Below are positions 7,685 through 15,933 of a stretch of 50,449 bases of DNA, one piece after another; the first letter of the stretch is position 1; every line of letters begins with the position of its first letter. Source of the stretch: Myxococcales bacterium (GTDB lineage: Bacteria; UBA10199; 2-02-FULL-44-16; JAAZCA01); the NCBI GenBank assembly GCA_012513515.1, contig JAAZCA010000017.1:1-50449 (forward strand), read 5' to 3'. The notes below the pieces were generated by a model. That model did no database searches. It had not been told where the DNA came from and was given only the letters and a program-made list of their open reading frames with translations. Both the position numbers and the translations under genes were made by a program.

Positions 7685-8004
7685 TGGTTTCCTCCAAGGT
7701 TCGCGCTAACCTATTTAAAAAAAACAAAATGGCAAGAGGATATACGTGAATTTTAGGATCTTGCAGCCCCGCCCTGATTTTGCAGCGACAAAACCCCGGA
7801 TAAAACCCCATTCACTATAATTCGCTCCAGCTCACAATAAATCTGACGATAAAGGAAATGTTCGCCAAGGCAGGGCCATCCATCTCCAAGCATCACCAAA
7901 AAAAGTATCCGGCAAAAGAAGAGAAGCTTTCTTTATATTTTTTAAGTAACCTCTGAAAAGTCAGCAAATTCAGGGCGCCTCTAAAAGCTATGCGATTGAT
8001 TCTT

Positions 8005-8087
8005 CATCTTAATCTTAATAACGATTATTTGCGGATATAAGTTAGTCTTACAAAAGACGGATCAAAGATCAGGGATCAGGATTCGAC
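8005..8087 (+). repeat. Dispersed intergenic repeat R1, copy 1
   Basis: Nearly identical and gap-free with 33243-33325 (offset 25238). Shared core: ATATAAGTTAGTCTTACAAA, then ATCAAAGATCAGGGATCAGG and ATTCGAC. Neither copy has an ORF or a clear structure. It may be a small non-autonomous repeat family of this genome. Confidence 0.8.
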
Positions 8088-8094
8088 CCCCTCC

Positions 8095-8175
8095 CGCAAC
8101 AGCCGTGACTTGTGACTCGTGACTGGTGAGCGGTCGGAATGGGATTCCCGCTTAAGACCGCGGGAATGACATTCA
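8095..8175 (+). repeat. Dispersed intergenic repeat R2, copy 1
   Basis: Matches the reverse complement of 49783-49860: CCGCAACAGCCGTGACT, then GGTGAGCGGTCGGAA, then CCGCGGGAATGACA. This copy has an extra short tandem (TGTGACTCGTGACT). A partial third copy (CAACAGCCGTGACTGGTG) is at 8213-8228. Confidence 0.75.
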
Positions 8176-8320
8176 TGGTGTCATCCCCGAATGATTCTAT
8201 CGGGGATCCAGCAACAGCCGTGACTGGTGGAAAAACAGAAGCTAGAGATGTCGGTCGATGGTCAATTGTCCATGGTCGAAGTCATTGTTACAGCTAGCTT
8301 TTCAGAGATTCCTTAAGACA

Positions 8321-8363
8321 AAAAACGCCGCCGCCCCTGTAAAAGGGACGACGGCGATATTTT
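8321..8363 (-). terminator. Terminator of the small lipoprotein gene
   Basis: GC-rich hairpin CGCCGCCGCCCC / GGGACGACGGCG. On the minus strand it follows the lipoprotein gene and runs into TTTTTTG. Confidence 0.85.
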
Positions 8364-8381
8364 TGAAGTCCGCAAAAATTA

Positions 8382-8564
8382 TTACTGCTGCGGCGCTTCT
8401 TCGGCGGGCTGCTCGGCCGGAACTTCTTCAGGAGCGGCTGGCGGAGCAACTTCCTCGATGACCGCGGCTTCTTCTTCGACTACCACCGGCTCTTCAGCCT
8501 TCTTCTGGCAACCAAAAAACATCCCGAGGCCAAGAACCAACATCGCTACTAAAACTTTCTTCAT
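8382..8564 (-). CDS. Small lipoprotein with acidic Pro-Ala-Glu tail
   Basis: 60 residues. A signal peptide (MKKVLVAMLVLGLGMFFGC) ends in a lipobox-like FFGC, so Cys19 would be lipidated. The mature part is almost wholly Glu, Ala, Pro and Val (EEPVVVEEEAAVIEEVAPP), low complexity and without a domain. The gene has its own sigma-70-like promoter (8597-8625), a strong GGAGGAGGGG ribosome site and its own terminator, so it is probably an abundant envelope lipoprotein. No function can be given. Confidence 0.85.
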   Translation of the reverse strand: MKKVLVAMLVLGLGMFFGCQKKAEEPVVVEEEAAVIEEVAPPAAPEEVPAEQPAEEAPQQ

Positions 8565-8596
8565 ATGACTCCCCTCCTCCTTGTTAAGTTTTGAGG

Positions 8597-8625
8597 CTTA
8601 TACAGCCCTTTCCCAAAACCTGCAA
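8597..8625 (-). promoter_or_regulatory. Sigma-70-like promoter of the lipoprotein gene
   Basis: On the minus strand TTGCAG, a 17-base spacer, and TATAAG, about 33 bp before the start codon. Confidence 0.75.
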
Positions 8626-8644
8626 CAGATAATTACTTTTTCTT

Positions 8645-9598
8645 CTACGACATCATCAGCTCAAAAAGCCTTCTGGGCTCGAGGGGATTGGCCTCCGCCT
8701 CTCCCCTGCAGGTATACCAACATTTGCAGCATGATATCTTTTTGAGTTTGTCTTTGCTGAACTCGGTATAGTGGCAGAGGCGAGGCAACTCCGAACACTG
8801 CTGGATGTACCCATCCGGCGTAACCTGAATCCACCTCTCTCCCGCCTTGCATCCGGGGACGCACCCGTTCTCAAAATATTGGTACAGCTTCGAAAAGTAG
8901 TAATCGGAATTCTTTATATTCTTAAGCTTGCGTTTTAAAACCTTGAGTTCTTCGACCACATTCAGCAGACGCTCCAGACGCTGTTTTTTCACCATCTGGG
9001 AATCATCATCGCTCTTGAGTGAGCAGTAGGCCGAGTAGGAAACATCGGCCCCCCATTCCTTGGCTTGATGTGCGATCGGCACGATCTGATCCAGATTGGA
9101 CTCCATCATTATAGTGTTGAGAGATAGCCGGTATCCGGCAGCCGTGAGTTTGGGCAGAGTTTTGGATATATGATCGAAAAGCCCGGATATCATCCTTACC
9201 CTGTCATGCTCATCGCTCAAGTAATCGAGAGAGACGCTGATCTGGTTGACCCCCGCTTCCGCGAGCTTTCTGGCAGAATTTTCGTTCAGCAAGGCACCGT
9301 TGGTGATCAACGACAGATAGTGACAATACGGACGAACCTTTCTAAGTATCTCGTCGTAGTTCTTTCGCATCAACGGCTCACCCCCCGTGATCGAGAGAAC
9401 GACCGGCTTGAACATCTTTATGATTGGGGAATAGTCCGAGATCTCATTTTTCGAATCCATCTGCCAATAGGTACAAAAGGAACAACTGGCATTGCATTTT
9501 TTGGTCAGCTCCAAGTTTACAAGCCGCGGCTTCCGCAGGGCAAGGCACCTGAAGTAATAAAATGCCCCTCTGTACCAGGGCGGGCGTTTCTGTATCAT
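8645..9598 (-). CDS. Radical SAM enzyme with SPASM-like C-terminus
   Basis: About 317 residues. The CX3CX2C cluster (CNASCSFC; C35, C39, C42 from this start) holds the [4Fe-4S] that cleaves S-adenosylmethionine; GGEPL follows as the SAM-binding motif. The C-terminal third has many cysteines (CVPGC, QCSELP, CCKCW, C), as in SPASM/twitch proteins with auxiliary clusters. The substrate is unknown; MoaA/PqqE-like peptide modifiers and HpnH-like enzymes have this overall plan. The ATG at 9598 has AAGGAG some 12 bases upstream; a TTG at 9661 would add 21 residues but has no ribosome site. It is divergent from the inositol operon. Confidence 0.8.
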   Translation of the reverse strand: MIQKRPPWYRGAFYYFRCLALRKPRLVNLELTKKCNASCSFCTYWQMDSKNEISDYSPIIKMFKPVVLSITGGEPLMRKNYDEILRKVRPYCHYLSLITNGALLNENSARKLAEAGVNQISVSLDYLSDEHDRVRMISGLFDHISKTLPKLTAAGYRLSLNTIMMESNLDQIVPIAHQAKEWGADVSYSAYCSLKSDDDSQMVKKQRLERLLNVVEELKVLKRKLKNIKNSDYYFSKLYQYFENGCVPGCKAGERWIQVTPDGYIQQCSELPRLCHYTEFSKDKLKKISCCKCWYTCRGEAEANPLEPRRLFELMMS

Positions 9599-9773
9599 GG
9601 ATATCGGCAACTCCTTGATTTGAGAAGGGTTTCGCCTAGCACGCCGACGGAAGCGCGTCAACAGACAAAAAGAGGAAAAAACTTTACAAGTAACCGAAAT
9701 TTCTGATAGTTATTCGCGCTTTACGGGCTCTTATTTAACCGCATTTTCCATCCCAAGGAACGAAGATACCAAG

Positions 9774-11111
9774 ATGAAAACAGAGGCTCTGATATATGTC
9801 CCCTCTGACACCCCGGAGGCAATGGCGATGGCCACCAGAAAGGTCGCCGGCGTGCCGCTGATCATAAGAGGGGTGATGACCTTGAAGCAATCGGGAATAA
9901 AAAGCCTCTCGCTGTTGATAGCCTCTTCCCAGAGGGAAAGGATAGTCCGGTTTCTCGGCAGGTACAACGACTCCGTACTCCCTGAAATAAAAATCCTTGA
10001 ATATGAAGAACACTACGGAATAAGTGAAGAGCTCGCAAAAAAGGTCGTCGAGAACGCTTTTGAAAGGCTCCTGCTTATAAATTCCAACCTGATATTCGAA
10101 AAAGAGCTGGTCCACCTCTTCAAGGAAACCCCGATGCCGCAGGGAGGTTCGATAAGATGCAAGGCCGGCGCACATTCGATACCGATGTACGAAGTATCAT
10201 CGAACGCAATAGAGAGGCTCCATAAAGAAGTCGCAGTGCGTCCAAGATCCATCGAGACCGCGATCCGCATCATGCTCGAAGGGGGCGATGTAGCGATAGT
10301 CAATAAGCCAGCGGAGATAAATACGTTCCTCGTCACCCACTGCCGCGAACGTGCGGTCGCTGAAAAATCGCTGGCAGAAGCCATTCGGTTGCGCATAGAC
10401 GGCCCCGTGGCGAGATACATCAATAAGAGGATTTCGCTCCCTGTAAGCCTCATACTTTCCAAACTATGGATAAGCCCCAATACGATAACCGCTTTCAATA
10501 TAATCGTAGGAGTTTTTTCAGGCGTATTCGTTGCAGATGGCAACAGGTACCATTATATACTCGCCGGCGCGATACTCTTCCAGCTGGCATCGATAATAGA
10601 TGGCTGCGATGGAGAGGTGGCAAAGCTCACCTTCAGGGCGACGAAATTCGGACAATACGCCGACACGCTATGCGACAATCTCTCATTGGGAAGTTTCATC
10701 ACAGGGCTCATCGCCGGCTATTGGAGACAAACGCACTCCTACGTTGCCTTCTACATCGGATCTATACTGGTTTTCACGACCGGAGTCACATTCTTCTGGA
10801 TGATACGTTTTCTGAAAAAGAACACCGACTCGGCTTCCCTTGTTACCTACGACAAGCAGTATCTCAGCAAGCTGAAGGAACAACCCAAATTTCTGATGAT
10901 TTTTATCAAGTACGGAAAATATCTGCTCAAGAAAGACGTCTTTTCGTTCATGTTTCTCTGCTCCGCCATATTCGGTGTTCTGTACTGGTGGCTGTTTCTA
11001 GCTACGCTTGGAACGTCATCTGCTGCGATAGTTCTCACCTATCTAAATATCGCGGAATCGCTCAAAAAACGCACGCCGACTGTAATCGCATCGGAAGGGA
11101 AAAACTTATGA
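9774..11111 (+). CDS. CDP-alcohol phosphotransferase, DIPPS-like, with degenerate nucleotidyltransferase N-domain
   Basis: 445 residues. Residues about 1-190 look like a sugar-nucleotidyltransferase fold (VAGVPLIIRGVMTL) without the usual GxGxR signature loop, so probably inactive there. From about 205 comes a CDP-alcohol phosphotransferase with several membrane segments and the catalytic motif DGCDGEVAK...G...D...D. The string IDGCDGE and the preceding INKRIS segment resemble the archaeal IPCT/DIPPS enzyme, which joins CDP-inositol to inositol phosphate. First gene of a tightly overlapped operon (ATGA with the next). Either di-myo-inositol phosphate or an inositol lipid could be the product; context favours an inositol compound. 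Confidence 0.75.
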   Translation: MKTEALIYVPSDTPEAMAMATRKVAGVPLIIRGVMTLKQSGIKSLSLLIASSQRERIVRFLGRYNDSVLPEIKILEYEEHYGISEELAKKVVENAFERLLLINSNLIFEKELVHLFKETPMPQGGSIRCKAGAHSIPMYEVSSNAIERLHKEVAVRPRSIETAIRIMLEGGDVAIVNKPAEINTFLVTHCRERAVAEKSLAEAIRLRIDGPVARYINKRISLPVSLILSKLWISPNTITAFNIIVGVFSGVFVADGNRYHYILAGAILFQLASIIDGCDGEVAKLTFRATKFGQYADTLCDNLSLGSFITGLIAGYWRQTHSYVAFYIGSILVFTTGVTFFWMIRFLKKNTDSASLVTYDKQYLSKLKEQPKFLMIFIKYGKYLLKKDVFSFMFLCSAIFGVLYWWLFLATLGTSSAAIVLTYLNIAESLKKRTPTVIASEGKNL

Positions 11112-11815
11112 CAACAAAAAAATCAGAAGCGTGGAATCGCGACGACGAATCGAAGGAAACTTGCAAGAAGGTCGTCATGTTCGATTTTGACGGCACTATA
11201 GTCGATTCGATGTCAGCGTTCGCCGATATAGCCTCTGAAGTCATGCCAAAGTATTATCCGGTGACCAAGGGCGATGCACGCCGCATGTACATCGAAACAT
11301 CTGGCGTTCCTTTCTTTCAGCAGCTCGAGCAACTCTTTCCGAACAACCCTCAAAACAGCGCCGCTGCGGATGAATTTGAAAAAACCAAGCTCAAGGACTA
11401 CCTTGAAAAAGGAGCTTTTGAAGATGTCGCTTCAACTATAGATACACTTCGCAGAAACGGTATCACGACAGTAGTTTCGTCGAACAACTTTCAAGAGCTG
11501 GTCGATGCGCACGTTGAAAAAATAGGAATCAAATTTGACATGGTATTGGGCTTCAAGCCAAATTTTGCCAAGGGAAAGGATCACTTCGATCACATCGAAC
11601 AAAAACTCGGCACTAGCCCTGAAGAAATAATTTTCGTCGGCGATTCGATAAAGGACGGAGAGCGGGCCCTTTCCTGTGGCGTGAACTTCATAGGGAAGGA
11701 AGGAACATTCCCTGCAGAGCGTTTCAAGAATACCTTTCCAGATGCCGGGGTGATATCCAACATCTCGGAACTGGTGGACATCCTAGTCAACACCAATAAT
11801 AGCCAGGAGAGCTGA
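11108..11815 (+). CDS. HAD-family phosphatase
   Basis: 235 residues. HAD motif I DFDGT (nucleophile Asp), motif II SSNN, and motif IV VGDS...D are clear; the cap is alpha-helical as in phosphoglycolate-phosphatase-like enzymes. The start ATG overlaps the previous stop (ATGA) and the stop overlaps the next ATG. Between a DIPPS-like enzyme and a cytidylyltransferase, it may remove the phosphate from a phosphorylated inositol product, as the last step of di-inositol phosphate synthesis needs. That is inference from position. An open frame runs further upstream but would overlap the previous gene almost fully. Confidence 0.8.
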   Translation: MTTKKSEAWNRDDESKETCKKVVMFDFDGTIVDSMSAFADIASEVMPKYYPVTKGDARRMYIETSGVPFFQQLEQLFPNNPQNSAAADEFEKTKLKDYLEKGAFEDVASTIDTLRRNGITTVVSSNNFQELVDAHVEKIGIKFDMVLGFKPNFAKGKDHFDHIEQKLGTSPEEIIFVGDSIKDGERALSCGVNFIGKEGTFPAERFKNTFPDAGVISNISELVDILVNTNNSQES

Positions 11816-12537
11816 TGCAGGCGATAATAATGGCAGCCGGAACCGGAAGCCGGCTTTTAAATCTCACTAAAAGCATGCCCAAGGCTATGGTAAAAGTTTG
11901 CGAGCGCGAACTTATCCGATACGTCATGGACTTTCTTGACAATGAAAGAATATCCAAAAAAATTCTCGTCACCGGATTTGCAAACGAAACAATCGAATCG
12001 TTGGTAAGAAAAGAGTTTCCAGAAACCACTATAGCACACAACCCGGACTTCAGATTGGGGAATATCCTTTCGCTGAAAAAAGCCCTGCCGCTCGTAGATG
12101 ACGACATGCTTTTGATGAACGCGGATCACATCTATCCTCGGAGGATGTTTCCTTATATCTTGAAAAATGTCGACGGCGTCACGGCGATCTGCGATTTCGA
12201 CAGAATACTCGGAGAGGACGACATGAAAGTTCGCCTGAATCATCGCGGACAGTTGTGCGCCATCGACAAAAAGCTCCTTCAGTTCGACTGCGGCTACATC
12301 GGCATGACGTTCTGTCCCAGGGAAAGCCTGACCGCTTATAAGGAAGCCGTGGCTTCCGTGATAAGGGAAAAAGGAAATTCCGCCTGCGCAGAGAATGTAC
12401 TGGCATGGCTTGGCGCTAGATCGTTTGAAATAAACATATGCGACGCCTCCGGCATGCGATGGCTGGAAGTGGACACGCAGGAAGACCTAGCCAGAGCCGA
12501 AGAGTCGATAAAACAGAATGAGGGCCTTCTGAGATGA
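11815..12537 (+). CDS. Nucleotidyltransferase, probable inositol-1-phosphate cytidylyltransferase
   Basis: 240 residues. The N-terminal AIIMAAGTGSRL plus PKAMVKV is the nucleotide-binding signature; NADH (115-118 region) gives the metal-binding Asp. FDCGYIG and LEVDTQEDLARAE near the end recall FDCVDTG and MDVDTKEDVRRA of the archaeal IPCT domain. It would make CDP-inositol from CTP and inositol 1-phosphate. Other small-molecule cytidylyltransferases (phosphocholine, aminoethylphosphonate) share the fold, but no choline or phosphonate genes are near while inositol-phosphate synthase is. Good AGGAG site. Confidence 0.75.
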   Translation: MQAIIMAAGTGSRLLNLTKSMPKAMVKVCERELIRYVMDFLDNERISKKILVTGFANETIESLVRKEFPETTIAHNPDFRLGNILSLKKALPLVDDDMLLMNADHIYPRRMFPYILKNVDGVTAICDFDRILGEDDMKVRLNHRGQLCAIDKKLLQFDCGYIGMTFCPRESLTAYKEAVASVIREKGNSACAENVLAWLGARSFEINICDASGMRWLEVDTQEDLARAEESIKQNEGLLR

Positions 12538-13550
12538 CAAGAAAACTGACAAAAATGGCGAAGTTTGTTTTCTTTTTGATGGGTGGGCTGATGCTCGTCG
12601 CCCTGATCGGAAAGATCGGCGTAGACACAATCATATCGAACATAATAGCGATAAAATGGATGTTCGTTCCGGTTCTCGCAATAAGCGGTTGCTGGTACGT
12701 CCTCTACACCGGCGCCTGGATGCAGTTCCTAAAGCGCCTGAACGACAGCATACCTTTTTGGGATCTATTCAGGATCAAAATAGCCGGCGAAGCTGTAAAC
12801 ACCCTCACCCCGGTAAACTTCATAGGTGGTGACCCATTGAGGATCTACCTTCTCAAGAGAAATTTTCCTGTGGCAGAGGGAGCTGCATCGGTCGTCGTCG
12901 ACAGAACACTGCACAGCGCTGCAACTCTGATTGTAATACTTCTCGGAATCATCGTCTCCTTTCTTACCTTTCACCATCTTCCGGCAAATATAAAATACGG
13001 AGTCCCCATAGCCCTGCTCGTCTCTATGGGATTCATACTCTTCGTGCTGATACATCAGAGACGCGGATTTTTCGGACTGATGTTGAATTTGTGCCGGCGC
13101 ATCGGAATAAAAAAAGAGTTCTCGGAAAAAACGATAGACAGGTTCACGAAGCTAGATTCGCATATCATAGATTTCTACAGAACCAATTACAGGGGTTTTT
13201 TGATCGCACTGTTTTATCACGTCGTAGGAAGGCTTCTTGGAATCACCGAAATTTACGTTATAGGAAAAGCTGCATCGGAAAAGTTCACGTTCTTTGCAGC
13301 TCTTGTTCTAACCGCCCTCGCACCCATGGTAAACGCTGTATTCGCCTTCATCCCCGGAGCGCTTGGAGTGCTCGAAGGAGCATACAGCGGCGTGCTGTAT
13401 CTGATGAACCTCGATCCTTCTATAGGAATAGCGATACAGATCGCCAAAAGGATACGCTCCCTTTTCTGGATACTTCTCGGCCTCTTCTTCCTCGGCGCCC
13501 ACAACAGGAAGAAAATCTGGGAGGAACAGTCGCTGATTGAAGAGGTATAG
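12534..13550 (+). CDS. Flippase-like membrane protein (LPG synthase TM / UPF0104 family)
   Basis: 338 residues, about 8 membrane segments. NFIGGDPLRIYLLKR and AFIPGALGVLEGAY are the two conserved sequence islands of the lysylphosphatidylglycerol-synthase transmembrane family (also seen in MprF and HpnL). No catalytic aminoacyl-transferase domain is attached, so a lipid flipping role fits best. It overlaps the cytidylyltransferase gene (ATGA). A second paralogue is at 26227-27213. Confidence 0.85.
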   Translation: MTRKLTKMAKFVFFLMGGLMLVALIGKIGVDTIISNIIAIKWMFVPVLAISGCWYVLYTGAWMQFLKRLNDSIPFWDLFRIKIAGEAVNTLTPVNFIGGDPLRIYLLKRNFPVAEGAASVVVDRTLHSAATLIVILLGIIVSFLTFHHLPANIKYGVPIALLVSMGFILFVLIHQRRGFFGLMLNLCRRIGIKKEFSEKTIDRFTKLDSHIIDFYRTNYRGFLIALFYHVVGRLLGITEIYVIGKAASEKFTFFAALVLTALAPMVNAVFAFIPGALGVLEGAYSGVLYLMNLDPSIGIAIQIAKRIRSLFWILLGLFFLGAHNRKKIWEEQSLIEEV

Positions 13551-13571
13551 GACATTCCATCGGAGTTGAGA

Positions 13572-14255
13572 ATGTTTTCGGATAAAATCTGGAAAAAAAA
13601 TTCCAAACAGGCGATCGCGGGGGTCTGTCACAGGCTCTATGAAAATGGATATCTCGTCGCCACCAGCGGCAACGTATCTGTGCGGCACGAATCGGGCTTC
13701 TACATAACACCGGCATCCACGCGAAAGGACTGCGTAAGACCTAAGGATATCGTCCTGTGCGATGATAACGGACGCACGCTAGAACCTTCGAAAAAACCAT
13801 CTTCTGAAGCAGCGATGCACAGGGAGGTGTACAGACAGCGCCCTGACGTTGCAGCAGCGATACACGCGCATCCGCACTACAGCATTGCATGTTCTCTTTC
13901 TGGGATCTCCCTTTCCAAGATCATACTTCCGGAACTCGCCATATACATAGGCCCGGTTCCGATCGTGCCCTATGCTACACCCGGAACCGAAGAGCTGCCC
14001 GAAGCGCTTATCCCATATTTACCGGATCACAACGCTTTTTTGCTCAGCCGGCATGGTGTGCTAGTTCTCGGAAAAGACCTTGAAGACGCATTCAACAGGC
14101 TAGAACATCTAGAGCAGATCGCACGCGTAGCATATCTGGTGAAATCGATGGGCGGAATAGAGCCAATGAGCAAACACGAAGTCAAAAAGATCGCGGAGCG
14201 CGCACGTTCTCTGGGCGAACAAATAACAGGCGCCCTGCGCAGAATAATGGAATGA
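13572..14255 (+). CDS. Class II aldolase/adducin family protein
   Basis: 227 residues. TSGNVSVR (phosphate/substrate loop), SSEAAMH with the catalytic Glu, HAHPH with two zinc-binding His, and a later SRHGVLVLG with a third zinc His are all present, so an active zinc aldolase of FucA/AraD type is likely. It would cleave a ketose 1-phosphate or related sugar phosphate. The ATG at 13572 has CGGAG six bases upstream and is chosen over a TTG two codons earlier. Its place in an inositol-phosphate operon is odd; it may feed or trim a sugar moiety. Confidence 0.85.
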   Translation: MFSDKIWKKNSKQAIAGVCHRLYENGYLVATSGNVSVRHESGFYITPASTRKDCVRPKDIVLCDDNGRTLEPSKKPSSEAAMHREVYRQRPDVAAAIHAHPHYSIACSLSGISLSKIILPELAIYIGPVPIVPYATPGTEELPEALIPYLPDHNAFLLSRHGVLVLGKDLEDAFNRLEHLEQIARVAYLVKSMGGIEPMSKHEVKKIAERARSLGEQITGALRRIME

Positions 14256-14261
14256 GCCAAA

Positions 14262-14390
14262 ATGAACCTGAAGTCATCTCTGCTAAAGCTGACGCTCGCC
14301 GCATACAACCTTCTTGCGGCGATCATTGTGGTTATCACCCTGACAGCCAACCACGTCTTCAGACCAAACAGGTGGGCCGAACGCAAATAG
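14262..14390 (+). CDS. Small single-pass membrane protein
   Basis: A 42-residue ORF (starts MNLKSSLLKLTLAAYNLLA) six bases after the aldolase stop. Residues about 8-29 form one membrane helix, followed by a basic tail (FRPNRWAERK). Its close spacing suggests it is the last gene of the inositol operon. No family is recognised. Confidence 0.55.
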   Translation: MNLKSSLLKLTLAAYNLLAAIIVVITLTANHVFRPNRWAERK

Positions 14391-14408
14391 CCCCGGGAAG
14401 AATATCGA

Positions 14409-14492
14409 ATTGAGGTTAAAGGTAATCAGGCGTAAGGCTCAAGGCGTAAGATCACGGGTTTTACGGGATCCCCGACAAAAGCACTCGGGGAT
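14409..14492 (+). repeat. Intergenic repeat with REP-like hairpin
   Basis: A short internal tandem (AGGCGTAAGGCTCAAGGCGTAAG) followed by ATCCCCGA (14468-14475) / TCGGGGAT (14485-14492). The hairpin arms also occur at about 8192-8210, so this belongs to the dispersed repeats of this genome. It may also stop transcription of the inositol operon. Confidence 0.5.
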
Positions 14493-14508
14493 GACTGACT
14501 TTATTGAA

Positions 14509-14868
14509 CTATTTTTCCGAATCGAAGATATTTCTGTAATACTCATCCGCCTCGGAAACATCTATGATTCTTTCGGTGATTTCGTCGACCATCTCTGAAT
14601 CCGCGGCGCCAAAATCCTCGCTGACGACATTCCAGACTTTCTTCCTGACCTTGTTCTTGAATTTTTCCTTCTGCAAATTCGGCCAGCCGATATTGACGAG
14701 CGCATTTAAGTCATCGCTGTCCCTGGCGGCCCGATTTGACATGGCCTCATGAGCCAGATCGACGAGCTTGGCATCCTTGCGAACTTTGCGCTCCTCCGCT
14801 GAACCTCTCTCGATCGCTTCGACGCCGCTTTGCTGAAATATGCTGCCTAAAATTTTCTCAATACTCAT
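14509..14868 (-). CDS. Hypothetical protein
   Basis: 119 residues, charged and helical (MSIEKILGSIFQQSGVEAIE). No signal peptide, membrane segment or known domain. A purine-rich GCAGGGG site precedes the ATG. It sits alone, downstream of the LysR gene on the same strand with about 110 bp between. Confidence 0.55.
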   Translation of the reverse strand: MSIEKILGSIFQQSGVEAIERGSAEERKVRKDAKLVDLAHEAMSNRAARDSDDLNALVNIGWPNLQKEKFKNKVRKKVWNVVSEDFGAADSEMVDEITERIIDVSEADEYYRNIFDSEK

Positions 14869-14982
14869 GGCCCCTGCCCTTTTTGTTAAATTCTCGTCGC
14901 CTCCATTATTCTTATCGTGCCCCCCTTTAAAAAGTTGCTGAAAATCTCCTCTCGCAGGAAAGAAAGGGCGCCTCTACCTGAA

Positions 14983-15843
14983 TCAGAGCATCGATATAAG
15001 GGCACGCGCCTGTGGGGAAAGCCTCCTTCTTTTATCCCAAACGACGCCTATCCCCCTAGCCTCTATAAGCTCCTCTATTTTAACAATCTTTTGCCCTTCC
15101 AGACGGCTCTCCTTGGCGGAAAGTTCGGATATAAGCCCAATCCCCATCCCCTGATCCACCAGCGAACATATCGCCGCAGGGTAGTGCATCTCCATGCTAA
15201 CGGTCGGAACCATGCCGTTTCTCCTGAAGGCCTCATCTATTATAGTCCTGGAATGGGAGGCGGGGGGATAGAGTATCAGGGGCTCCCCCTTCAGATCCTT
15301 TACGCTTATAACTCCCCCTTTATCATCGAACTTCTTGGGAACAATGGCCACTATCGAGTCGGCGTAAATTTTACGGATTTCCAGCGCATCAGGAAGGCCG
15401 TCGGAGACGACGACAGCGAACTCGATCTGATGTGCCATCACCAAATCCACCAGCTCCCCTGTGGCCCTGACCACCGCATCGAGGCGTATGTTTTTATGCT
15501 CGTTTTGAAAGTTTTTAAGCACTTTTGGCATAATCCATATCGCCGCCACGTCTATCATACCGAAACGTATCTGACCGCTGGCTATCCCTCCGGCGGCCTG
15601 TACCCCCTTAACGAGATCGCTGATCTCCGCTATAATTCTGCCTCCCTCGACGGAGAGATACTCCCCCGCAGCGGTCGGATGAGACCTGTCATCGGCATCG
15701 AATAACAGAACACCTATTTCCGACTCCAGTCCCTTTATCTGCTGACTGACCGCAGATTGCGTAAGCCCCAGTTTTCTGGCGGCCTGCGAAAAACCCTTCT
15801 GTCTGTAAACCTCACAGAAAATCTCGAGTTTTCTTATATCCAT
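14983..15843 (-). CDS. LysR-family transcriptional regulator
   Basis: 286 residues. Winged helix-turn-helix at about 3-60 (KGFSQAARKLGLTQSAVSQQ), linker helix, then a two-lobe periplasmic-binding-like effector domain. It is transcribed divergently from the inositol-phosphate synthase gene with 90 bp between, the classic arrangement for a LysR protein controlling its neighbour. The inducer is unknown. The shared spacer has an AT-rich, roughly palindromic stretch (ATTAGTAATATAATTAAT, about 15861-15878) that could be its operator. Confidence 0.9.
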   Translation of the reverse strand: MDIRKLEIFCEVYRQKGFSQAARKLGLTQSAVSQQIKGLESEIGVLLFDADDRSHPTAAGEYLSVEGGRIIAEISDLVKGVQAAGGIASGQIRFGMIDVAAIWIMPKVLKNFQNEHKNIRLDAVVRATGELVDLVMAHQIEFAVVVSDGLPDALEIRKIYADSIVAIVPKKFDDKGGVISVKDLKGEPLILYPPASHSRTIIDEAFRRNGMVPTVSMEMHYPAAICSLVDQGMGIGLISELSAKESRLEGQKIVKIEELIEARGIGVVWDKRRRLSPQARALISML

Positions 15844-15860
15844 AAGCTGTCCTTATCTAT

Positions 15861-15907
15861 ATTAGTAATATAATTAATTTGACTTATAACATCATCCCCA
15901 ATATAGG
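15861..15907 (+). promoter_or_regulatory. Promoter and possible LysR operator of inositol-phosphate synthase
   Basis: TTGACT (15879-15884), 17-base spacer, TATAGG (15902-15907), sigma-70-like. The imperfect palindrome just upstream is in the usual place of a LysR activation box. Confidence 0.6.
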
Positions 15908-15933
15908 CAACCAAAATAAAAGGAGGAAATACG

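Larger units (their letters stand above)
7685..8381. other. Non-coding spacer with dispersed repeats
   Basis: No credible ORF in about 700 bp. The left part (7690-7995) shows nothing recognisable. The right part holds the dispersed repeats at 8005-8087 and 8095-8175, a hairpin ATCCCCGA...TCGGGGAT (about 8192-8210), and a short tandem GTGACT-type run. It ends with the terminator of the lipoprotein gene. Confidence 0.7.

Noticed and set aside
8101-8130. Short tandem GTGACT-type repeats as a CRISPR array
   Set aside because: Units are about 7-10 bases with no spacers and no cas genes nearby.
10466-11107. N-terminal extension of the HAD gene
   Set aside because: It would overlap the CDP-alcohol phosphotransferase gene almost completely; the ATGA overlap start at 11108 begins just before the HAD fold.
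9774-12537. Taking the inositol enzymes as proof of a hyperthermophile
   Set aside because: Composition and the rest of the genes look mesophilic, and related enzymes serve lipid synthesis in other bacteria.
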